Below, piece after piece: positions 49,087 through 61,000 of a DNA stretch of 64,000 bases (its first letter is position 1; every line of letters starts with the position of its first letter). The notes under the pieces are model-generated. The model was not told the origin of the DNA. It worked only from the letters and a program-made list of their open reading frames with translations, and did not search any database. Made by a program: the position numbers and the translations under genes. Origin of the DNA: Phoronis australis (taxonomy: Eukaryota; Phoronida; Phoronidae); the NCBI GenBank assembly GCA_002633005.1, contig NMRA01000291.1, positions 99,457 through 163,456 of the forward strand, in the 5' to 3' direction.

Positions 49087-52000
49087 GTGCCTGTCAAATG
49101 TCTTGCATAAATATACAGGTGAATATACCTACGGTTCTCTTCTATGACAAGTTACTCTATTTCTTCTATATGTGACTGTTTACTTGTGCATTGTTGTGTC
49201 TCTTTTGTCCATCACTTAGTACCTTTCATTCAAATGTTATTATGGAGCTGAATACGCATCATTCTACGATTCTGTACTGATCGCATGAGCTACACACAAG
49301 TATGGTATTATTACCACTGCCAGTGCTGTTACTGCTGGTCTTATTATATCAAAGAATCTGAGCTTAGAACAGTATTGTCGTAAAAGTTCTTGTCTCTAGA
49401 AGTCATTACGGTCAGTGACAATGTTTCAGTTACAACACAGCTGTGATTGACATCTATTCAGACAGTTTCTCTTTTTGTTTAGTGTCGGGAACTCTTATCG
49501 ATGGTAGACTCAGGGGCAGAGTGTTTACATATTTCAAATTAAAAGTACACAATTTTATTTGCTAATTACTTTGTTTCACAGGCAGCTCAACTAACTGTTG
49601 AACTGAAACATGAGAAGGAAAGACTCAACAAAGAACTGTCGGAGAAAGACAGCGAGATTTCCCGACTGAAAGCTGACTGTGATAAACTTCATCAAACTAT
49701 CAGCAGTTTGGAGGTATCTCTTGAACTGATTACGGTTTAACTTGTTCAGTTTTGGGACGTGTTATGGCAGAATTGTATTTTGTTACGTTAGTAAGTAGAA
49801 ATAAGTATTAAGATGAGTTTGCGTCATTGTTTGAATTTAAAAACTGTTACCAAGCAACATTTGGTACAGCTGTGAGCAGTGTAAGTTTGTATGAATAATT
49901 CAGGTGAATTTGTTTTCATTTTCGACTTTAATTTGTTGTAATAGCCACTGCTACTAATCATTTCAGGCTGATGTTTCTAGTTTAGAAGGCAACTGTAAGT
50001 CTCTTCAGATGAAGGTGGAGTTCGCTCAAAAAGACTTGGAAGAAGCCAAGAACAGAGAAAGGGAATTTCTTGAGAGAAAAGTTAGTATATTATCAATGCT
50101 ATTAATTTTATTTATGAATATTCTACTATTGTAGCAGGATTTGAAAGAAATAGTAATGGTGATTTATTAGTCCAGCTGTTTAGTAGTGAAATGACATCTA
50201 AACATTATTTCACGTTTCAGTATAATTATATCATAGCAGTCTTTTTGAAATATTTTGATATTACGTTGCTTTTTTGATGGAAACAATAGCAGTTGGTTAC
50301 CATGATTCAAAAAGTATGGCTTGGCACCATCCCGCTTCATTGGCCATTTTTGGTGCAACACCAGAATTAGTGAAAAGAGTTGCCTTTTATATTAATCCTG
50401 TTCGCCCTAAAAACAAACTAAGATTGATATTGTTAAAAGGTGGTGAAACTTGTTTTATCAAGAATTGTTTTTATTGAAGTAGAAAGGGTATTTGTAAATA
50501 AATGCCTTTATTATGATAGTGAATTAGACAACGAGCTGTTTCATTTCTCGATCCATGTTAAATTTTGTGTGTTGCAGAAACTGGCACTTGACAACGGAAT
50601 TAAACTGGTACTCGAGTTTTGTCACATGTTTCAAATTTGCTTCGCTTTGCACAACTTTATTGCCATAAGCAGTATTTCTGTTCAGTGCGCTTTTGAATTT
50701 AATTAGCCACATTTATTAGACGAGGGCATTCACCTGATCATAATTTATTAGCAGGTGTGTACAATGAACAGTAATGTAATTTTAGTTGAAACACTAACAA
50801 TTAGCTGTTTACTTCATATTAGATTTAAAGATGTTTATTTCACATTAGTAAAATTTAACCTCTGCACTCATGTACAGCAAATAAAGAGGTTAAATATTGC
50901 CTGTTTAGTAAAGGTGGTCACATATGATGCAGCATGGATTGTGGGTATTGTCTGATAAGAAGTTGTAGAGTCATGTCTGGTGCTGCCATCAATTTCATTC
51001 ATGTTGGACAATAGTTGCTGGGCGTGACCAAAGCTTCACCATGTGTGGAGGTTATGCATTCCATTAGTCTCATCTCATTTTCTCCATATGGCTGTTAGAG
51101 TATAACTAGTTTGGTGTCGTGTCATCTGATCGCATGACACTAGCTTTGCAGGGTAGGAAAGATGTATCTGGGGCAGAACTATGCAGCCACAGCCATGCAG
51201 GAATTGGGGGCACAGGAATTGTGATTAGCATAAAATGATGCACAGGTGTACTCGAAGCACAAAAGAAATTGAGAGCAGTGGGATATTCAGCACTTCATAC
51301 AACAACAACCAGCTCCACCTGGTGTACTGTTTAACCATGAGTCTTGGTTATGATTTGACTACAAACATTCTTATTTTGTATTTTAGCCCAAAGATGAAGA
51401 AGTGGAGCTCAAATACCGAGATGAGATTGATCAGTTGTCTTCCAGAAATCAGGAGCTAACAATCGAGTTGACCAGTGTGGAGGATAAATTAGCTGCCGAG
51501 ATGAAACAAAAGGTGGCACTGGAAGAGAAATTACCGCATAATGAAAGGACTATAGATCGGCTGCAGAAGGAATTGTCGAGTAAAGAAAAGGAACTGAGCG
51601 TGACTAATGCCGAGTTCAAAAATGAGAAAACTACAAGAAGGAATGTCGAGAGAGAATTGGAGTGTAGTCTGGACAGGGTGAAGGAATTAGAGGGTGAAAT
51701 AGCTAACCACCAGTCAGTGGTTTCTGAATTGAAAATGGCAAAGGATGCATTGGAAAAGGAGATCTTTCTTCGGAAAGAGTTAGAAAATAAAGTGGAATCT
51801 TCCAAGAGTGCAAAGCTTGAGCTGGAAAAGGTTTCAAAGGACAAGGAATTGCTAACCAATGAAGTAAGATCACTTGAAGAAGATCTGAGGACAACGAAAA
51901 TACAGCTCAACAGTGTGGAGTCTGAGTTAAGGGCTTCTAAAGATCAACTGGAGTTGGCATCTCAGAAGGACTCCGACGCGGCCGCGATTACCAAAAAGTT

Positions 52001-55000
52001 TAATCACCTGAAGGAGAAATATGATGTGGAGAAGCAGACACGGCAGGAGTCAGATGTACAGGTGGAGATAATGCAAGAACAGATAAAGCAGAAGGGGGAT
52101 GAGATGGAGGCGAAGAACATGTCTCTTAATGTACAGGTAGGACTCATGTGATTGATACCACAAAGTTGTGTGCTGTGTCAGCACATTTAGTTGTGTTAAG
52201 GTACTAATAAGATGTCTCCGTTATAAAGGATGGGATTTGTTGAATAGTTCTTTTAAGTTGTAGTAGTTGGGGCTAAAACTATGTATTTTTAATGTCCTTG
52301 ATGGTCACAGAATCTTATGTGCATGAAAGCAATACCTAGATGTTCATGATCACACCATTTTGTTGTTTCTAGAAAACGTGATTTTTCATATAAGTCGCCA
52401 AATTTTCCTCAGACACAATTTTTTTCACACGAAACTTGCAAATTCTGTATCTTTATTCTATTAGTGACAAAGCATGAGAGCTCAGCAGTCAAAGATCAAG
52501 ATTTCTTTTCTTTCAAGGAATGATAATGTTCTCATTTTTGACAGCTGAATTTCCTGCGAAAAAAATCATGTTTGTGGGAATGACGACGATCTTAGTGAAA
52601 AATAAAAATTTTTGAGGGAAAAATGCAGTCACACAATTTCTAACATCTGGGCATTATTTTTGTGCTTGTAAACAGATTAAATATATATTATTACATAATC
52701 TCAGTTGTTATCACCCTTGTCTAGAGCCCTCAAATCCGACCTCGGGTTCCCGCCAAAATGTTTATCAACACGCGCTAATTTACAAAATGAGTGAATCAAT
52801 GGTTGTAGTGGCGATGTCAGGCTTATTGTGAGGTATAATATGTCATCATCAAGGCCTTGATAGCTTTATGGACTTACTAATACCCAAGTTATTTAAGAAA
52901 TTTGATGCTTGGTAGCGAGGATATCCTATTACCTTGAATTTCTGATTCATGGGACATGTTGGTGTTCTTCATCTTAGAAAAATGTGCCTGACAATATCAG
53001 GCAATTCCTTGTAATAACTGTAACACCACTGCCCAATCAACATAACTTAACCTCAGGGAACCTTGTTTAGAAGGCTATATATGTAGAATTGTATTATGCA
53101 CAGTGTTGATGAATCATTTGCTTTTTGAACATTGCTGAACAAAATTTTGTAACATTTATTTTCTAAAACTTGTATTACCATTACTTTATTTTTCTAGTGG
53201 AGCTTAACACTTTGTTAGAACCTGTGTCTCTTGTCATAAATTATATTTCCCCCTCATTATGTAATCCAGATCGAAGACTTACAAGACAAACTTTCTGCTT
53301 CGAAAAACAAGCTAGCTGACAACAGCAAGAAACATGAAGAGTCTACCAAAGAGCTACAGCAGGTACTGGTGTGGTAAACATGTTAGAAATCAACCCACGC
53401 TGCACACACATAACTTGGCCATACAGCTTATATGACATGTGTGTTGGGACCTGCATGTGTTTCAGCGGCAAGGATTGTTTTGTTTTGATTTCATATCTTT
53501 GCAAAAAGTTAGGTCAAGTGCTGCAAAAAGCGGAATTCATTCTGCGTTTTCTCTATGACAGTATGTACTATGCCTGGACACCAGCTCATTAGTGGCATTT
53601 GTCGTATGTTAGAATAAAAGACTGTCTCATCCACATCACAGCAGTATGCTAATCTTGGCTTAAATTTGCAATAAACCTGCACCCTCTCTCAAAGAATCTA
53701 CTTATTATTTGGGTCATTTATCGGAACAAAATTGGTTTCACCTTGCAGTTCAGGTTAGTAATAATTTCTAGGGTTGAGAAAAGTTGTTAGTTTATTATTG
53801 TTTCTGACCAGGCTCATTAAATTGCTTGTCATGACGTTAGTTTCAGCTAACGAAGCAGTGTGACCACCACTGGAGCTTGAGTGGTTTTATTGGAACCAGT
53901 TTCAATTCAAACAGAGAATCAGAAATTGATGGTGTTGGTTTGGAAGAACATTATGCACCTGTGAAAAACAGCAGATTTTGACAAAGAAATGTGGTATATA
54001 CCAGCCTCGGTGTTAACCAATACACACTATTTTAGTGCCCACCAAATTCTGTTGAGAGTTTTTTAAAACACCACTGAGATTTCAGTGTAAAACAATACAC
54101 ACTTATCTATTTTAGTGCCTGTCAAATTCTGTTGAGAGCTTTTTAAAACACTGATATTTCAGTGTAAAACAATACACACTATTTTAATGCCTGTCAAATT
54201 CTGTTGAGCGCTTTTTAAAACACTGAGATTTCAGTGTAAAACAATACGCACTATTTTAGTGCCAGTCAAATTCTGTTGAGAACTTTGTAAAACACTGAGA
54301 TTATTGAGACTTCACTGTGCCACAAATTTTGCACACCCTCTAAATTACTACACCAATTTTTAATCCAAGGTTCTTATTGATCGTGGTCATCATGCGAGTG
54401 TCTGGCAAGTTCAATCTCCCTATACTGAGTACTTGAAAGAAGTTTAATCACAACTTGCATTGTTACTCACTTTCCTCAAACTACTGATAGAGTTATAGAA
54501 TCTCAGCTTTTGTATAGTTTATTGATCTATAGATTCATTTCTATCTAGGGAATTTTAAGTAAACAATAGGATCTCTTATACTCTGCTGCTATTGATACAT
54601 AAAGACATTGAAGTGAACTGTCACTAAGCAAATTTTTCTACAGTCATATTGTTGTAATGGCTCTGATTTTCATTCGCTGAACATCAGTTTTCATTAGTTG
54701 TGGTTACTCTGCAGATTTTAACAGGCGATTGTCATGTCTGTGAAAGCTGTGGCATTGTCTACCGTCAAGGCTACGTGACTAGGAAAATCCATTTCCCACA
54801 AAGTGAGCCCACAAACTACCGTAGGTTTTACGAGATGTTATTGGCTAGACTGTGCATTTAGCCTTGTAGTTTTGTTTTCGACCTTGTGACCTAATATGTT
54901 TGACCTTTGTCAGAGGTTAGCCGAGGCCGAGGCTGAAAGAAGTCTTCTACAGCAGAAGATCAAACAGCTGGAGTGTGAATCTAGTGGACTCAACAATAGC

Positions 55001-58000
55001 AGCAGCAGTCAGTGTGATGAAGCTAACAGTGTATGTACTGTCATAAATTATATGTCATGTAACACTTGGAGATACTATTAACGTTGGATCTTTTGAGAGG
55101 AAAAACAATTATTGCTTGTTTGGGTAAGAATGAGCAAAATCTAGTAATGAATTTTAAGTGATTGGCAATAGAAGTTTTCGTTTCATTTATATTTCTTAGC
55201 TGATGATGGTGTGCCGTGGGTCTGAGTGATGTTGTGCCATGGGTTTTCGCATTACGTGTACTACATTTTTAGACCACACAGAAAGCTTAAAACTTTTTGA
55301 TGCAAGATTTAATTGCATAAACGTTATGAACTTGATACGTGATTTCATTATCAGTGTAATCTCGTTATCTCTGCTGAATAGGACAATAGAGGGTTTGTGA
55401 AAGTGAGGCATTATTTTTTTCTCTGCTACAGTTATTGAACACTTCTCTCAAGACGACACAAATGAAGCTGGAAACGACACAGACTTCGCTGAAAGAGGTC
55501 ACCACACAGCGAGACCAGCTTCTGCGACTCAGAGATGACCTGCAGGCAGAGATTGAAGAGCTGAAGGGTCGCAAGGTGGCGAGTCAAGAGGATGTGGAAG
55601 AACAGCTGGAGAGAATACACATGTTGGAGACGGTCACGCAGCAACTAGAGACAGACAACAGGGACCTGGCAGAGAAGGTTTGTGTGAATGGGCGTGTTTA
55701 TTCTAGTTGATTGAAATACATGTTGGAGACAGTCATACAGCAACTAGAGACAGACAACAGGGACCTGGCAGAGAAGGTTTGTGTGAATGGGCGTGTTTAT
55801 TCTAGTTGATTGAAATACATGTTGGAGACGGTCACACAGCATCTAGAGACAGACAAGAGGGACCTAACAGAAAAGGAGGGTGGGAATAGGTGCGTTTATG
55901 CTAGTTGGTTGGTGGACATGGTCACACAGCAACTAGAGACAGACAACAGGGATCAGACGTGGAATAGAAGGTGGGTGGGAATGGGCGTGTTTATAAAATT
56001 GTTGATTGATATTCAGAGACGGTCACACAGCAACTGGAGACGGACAACAAGGACCTGGCAGAGTAAGTGGGTGGGAATGGGCGTGTTTATTCTGGTTGAT
56101 TAATATACATATTGTGGTGGATCTTCGACTTCATTTTTTTCAGCTGTCTGAAGCGTTGATACAAAATGAAGAGATGGAAGAGCTGATGAGAAAGGAAAAA
56201 GAGAAGACCAAAGGTAGTTATCCAGTTTACGGATTACATTCATGTTACTAGGAGTCACAATTATTTGTATTCTCTGGTAATTTGGGTTTCGTTCATACTG
56301 TCAAAAGTTACTTCAACATTCCCAGGAAACTTCAGAAGTTCTGACTTTTCAAAAAATATTTTGGGCTAAAAGGAAATGATGATAGGAAATTACAGACATG
56401 TTTTTATTAAAAGCTAATAAAGTAATGAAATGGAATTTGCCAGTTTCATGTGTGTTATTTGATGTTACAATGATCTTTTTGAAAAATTACTATTAGTTTT
56501 AAAAAAACACACTCATTCAACTTCACACCTTCAGGTATCGTTCCCATGAACCTTTTTACGGATAGTGAAATTCTATGGGTGTGCGCATACCTGAGCATAG
56601 ATTTTTTGGATGTGAATCCTCTGCTAAATATTTACTTTTTTCTATTTGATAAGTTGAACTTCTGACTGTTTTGAAGTACTGGTATTGAAGTTATATTGGA
56701 GATGTTTTTCAATTTCTGTTGGCAGCATATATCATGTCTTGTGCTGTCTATAAAGTAATTGATGCAGATGTCTAGGTTTGTAAAAGATTTTAAGAATTCA
56801 TGTTTTTGTAAATCAGTATACTGAAGGTATAATTGACGAAACGTGACTATTGTTACCTTGATGTTGAAGGTTTGACATTACCGTAATTAAGTTTTCCTTG
56901 CTCCACCATAGACTACATTGCGTGGACCGCCAACTCCGTATATTTTCAATGGACGAAATCTGTGGTCTTATGCATATGCCTTGGATTGCCAGGTCTGCCT
57001 TGGATCGCTGGTGCGACTTAGTATCATGCATTGTTTTGCAGCTACAAGCTTTATTTGGATGAGCTTGTTTACACAACAGACCATCTTATTGCATTCTGTC
57101 ATTTGTACATTACAGCAGGACAGTCCTGACTTGTTCACAACGTTAGGTACTGTTTGATTGATGTTAATATATGTTTGTGTTACATAAACCTTCTTGCAGA
57201 CTCCTTGAAGGGAAACGCGGACAAACTGCACGAGACCCAACAACATGTACTCAACCTTCAGTCTCAAGTCAGGGACCTTGAGGACAAATGTCTGCAGAAG
57301 GATACTCAGATTAAACGAATTGAAACGGACTTCGGAGGAGAGCAGGTTCGTACTTGACATTGTTAAACATTGGATTTTTAAGGAAACGGTGATTTGCACC
57401 AGGCTAAAGGATCCAGCAGTTGAGACTAAAATTATCATTTTGTCTAGATTTGAGATGAACTTATCATTTCCAGTGCTGGCTGTAGTGCCAGCACAATGTT
57501 AAGTCATTTCAAGTGGCATGTGAGATGATTTTTTGTGTACAAAGATGCAATCTTGGACCTTGTGTATTTAAAAGCTCCCAGTCACAGTTTAATTTTGTTT
57601 TGTACTGTATGCACTTTGCCAAACTCAAACTTAGTTAGTTGATCTTCACAGTGTCTTGAAAAAGCGTCGTTCTAGCTGGTTTTGTTGTAGATAAAAGTCC
57701 TATATTAGGGTTTGCACCAACTCACATAGTATCTTAGGGGGCACAGTTGTACTGATCGGCTGTATTTTGTAGTCATTTTCACTATCTGCTACATAGCAAT
57801 TTTGGCACTGTTTGGAATATTTATGTGGTGTTAACTCATGCCAAGAAATAATCTATATTGTTAAATAGATTTCATTTTTAATGTGTAGGTATTGAGGCTG
57901 CATTAGATGTAATTTACACAAAAGGAAAAGACAGTGCAGTTTGTTTTTTTACAACCTTGTCGTTGAGTACTTTAAGTTCAAATTATCAAAGCTTTCCATG

Positions 58001-61000
58001 GTGTAATTTATTAGATTTTGTGGGTTATGGTTTCTGTTTCAGAAAACAACAAGTGTTTTTTATGTGTGGTTCAGGGAATGTTTGTTAACACCATGTAATT
58101 TCATCACCCCTGCACATCCTATCATGTGACTCCTTACATCACCCGGTCACATGACTCACGACCATGCCATGTGTTGTCTGCACACTTATTGTTTCACTGA
58201 CAGGCCACAAGGGAACGCACTATCACAAAACTCAATGAGTTTGTGTCTCAACTCAATGAGGATCTTAGTTATACCAAGCTGTCGCACAAAAACGAGGTCG
58301 ACTCTCTTGGAGAGAAGTTAGAAAATGCGTACAGAGAGGTTCAGCAATTGAGATCAGCATTAAGAGAGAAGGATGAGGTAGAGTATTGAAACTGTTGACC
58401 ATGACTGGGATGTATTCAGGCTAGGACTGTGTTCAGTAAGGCTATTCTTTAAACACTTGCAGCAAGAAGTCTCCACTTTGGGACAAAGTAATAAAATTTT
58501 CATCTTTTTTAAAGGCTTGCCATATTCCTACAAATGCCAGGAAATCACCAAGTTATGTTAGACAACAGCTACATACCATAAAAACAAAACTTAATTTTCT
58601 GAAGTTATTTTTGTTGAGAAATTTGTCAAGATGAAATTCCAATTGCCAATCATACTGAAGAATTATTATAGAGAATACAGCAGCATAATGACTATTCTTG
58701 GTGTTAATATATCATTTTCTCCGATAAGTCAACATTCTGGCCCAGTCATCTAATTGTTTTTAGTGGCGACCATTTTGTTAGTGAGCCTTGGGAAGTAGGA
58801 GCATGTTCTTTTGTCATCACGCCCGCCCTGCAGGATGTTAACCTTACTAAATGCACCCCAGCTTAACAAAAGTGGTGAAAATTTACATTCATTGAATTTC
58901 TTGTCATTTGACTTCCATGCAGTTGGTGACAGATTTAGGATGGTGAATGCGTAGAGCACTGTGTGTAGAGTTCGGAGGGTCAACGAACATTGCTTCATAG
59001 AACTATTGTGAGCACTGACCTCACACAATACTGCAATACTGTAGTGACCCTTGAGAAGACCAACAGACAGGCAGTTTCCATCTCACCACCTTTGCACACT
59101 ATTGACAACAGTTTTGCTATGTGTGCTGTAGTTACTGGATTCCACTTTCCTCTTGGTGATGATTTCCACCCATTCAGACCCTGTATGTTTTAAAACAGTT
59201 GCTGCTATACACTGTATTTGTTGAATATTTGATTCATTGAATAGAGCAGTTTGCCTTCATAGCAGCTCAATATGTTAGAAGGTATGCACTCTTAAATATT
59301 CAGTCCACAGGAAACTGGAATGTGAGCATGTGAAGGTAACTTTCATTTGTCATGTCATAAAGAGAGGTGCGTCAGTATGACTGCATCTGAGCTTGCTTTT
59401 ATGCTTCATTTGTGAATGGACACAACTGACAACATTTCTCAAATTTTGGACACCGACGTTTTTATAACAAAACCAGTAATGTTGTGTTTCCTTAGGAAAT
59501 CTTCCAGGCCCAGCGTGATGCAAGCAAAGTGCAGAGTAGTACAGGGCAGTTAGAGGTTCAACTGGCCAGTGAGGAGAGATTGCGTCATGATCTGGAAGAG
59601 AGAAACAAAGTACTTGAGGCTGAGATGACCAAGGTCAGTGGTCATGCAATGGTCAAGTTGTACTTGTTACAGTACATGCCAAAAGCGTTGAACCAAATGA
59701 CCTGTAATTTCACATCATGTTGGCTGGGCTGAAGGTGAATTCATAGTGAGAGAAGCCTTCCCTTATGGCCAATAATGAAGGGGAATTGACAAGAAATCTG
59801 TAAAGTATCTAAGCTATTTGTGAATAGAATTCTGCTGCCATAATATTCGTTACCAGTCATTTTTGCTGTTAGCAGAATTAGGTGTCATGAAGGGGGAAGT
59901 AGTATTTTGTCTCATTACTTTTGTGGTGCACTGTAGCCATGACTCCCAGAGTAGAAAAAGCTTTGTGAAAATGCGTAGCCTCAAGTGCTGATTTACTGGG
60001 ATTTTATGATGAAATTTTCCTGGAAAATTTCTTTAAATAATTCACTTGAATGTTACTATTGTAGGAAGCTATTGCAGACTTGGCAGACTAATGTATCGCA
60101 TGCATTTTCGTAACTAATTAAATTGCTAAATAAAAACGAGTTCCTAAGACCACCACCCTTTTTTTGAGGTTTAGCTAAAACTGGCTATTCATAATGTGGG
60201 TTTTCTCAACATATGCTACGAGGACAAAGTTCAATTGTCTTGGATCCAGTTGTGTTATATGTTTTGATGTAAAACTTTTAGGTTTTTTTGCTATTAACTG
60301 TTCACACTGCTTTGAAATTTGATAAGCGATTTGCATGTTGACAGGCCTGGAACCAGATGAGAGACCTCATGGAGAAGATCTCTACTCTTGAGACTGACAA
60401 ACAGAGACTGGAAGAAGAACACTTGGTAGTAAGTTGGCAGTTTAAGTGGAATGCTAGTTGGAATGGAGGTGATATCACCATGTAACTGGGTGTTGGTAGT
60501 AAGTTCGCAATTGTAAGTGGAATGTTAGTTGAAATGGGGTGATATCACCATGTAACTGGGTGTTGGTAGTAAGTTTGCTGTTGTAAGTGGAATGTTAGTT
60601 GAAATGGGGTGATATCACCATGTAACTGGGTGTTGGTAGTAAGTTTGCTGTTGTAAGTGGAATGTTAGTTGAAATGGGGTGATATCACCATGTAACTGGG
60701 TGTTGGTAGTAAGTTTCGTAATTGTAAGTGGAATGTTAGTTGAAATGGAGTGATATCACCATGTAACTGGGTGTTGGTAGTAAGTTTGCTGTTGTAAGTG
60801 GAATGTTAGTTGAAATGGGGTGATATCGTTAAATGGGTGCTACTCACCTCTTTCGTACGCAATTTGTAAGTAAACAGTAAAAATGTAAACAATAAAAAAC
60901 TCGTTTTCAGTGTTCACATTGTATGTACTGTGCAAGTGACATAAAACGACTCAAATTTCTTAGTAGAATGACGTTTCAAGAAATTTTACTTTAGTCTGCT

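Noticed and set aside
48896-49147. Apparent poly-Ile and poly-Tyr proteins
   Set aside because: They are translations of the (ATT)n microsatellite in an intron.
51449-51910. 153-codon serine-rich frame antisense to the large coiled-coil exon
   Set aside because: It is a mirror of Glu/Lys-rich heptads, and the plus-strand exon fits splice phases on both sides.
60421-60830. Regular 70-bp array considered as a CRISPR-like structure
   Set aside because: Whole units repeat with no unique spacers, the unit includes a splice donor, and the host is a eukaryote.
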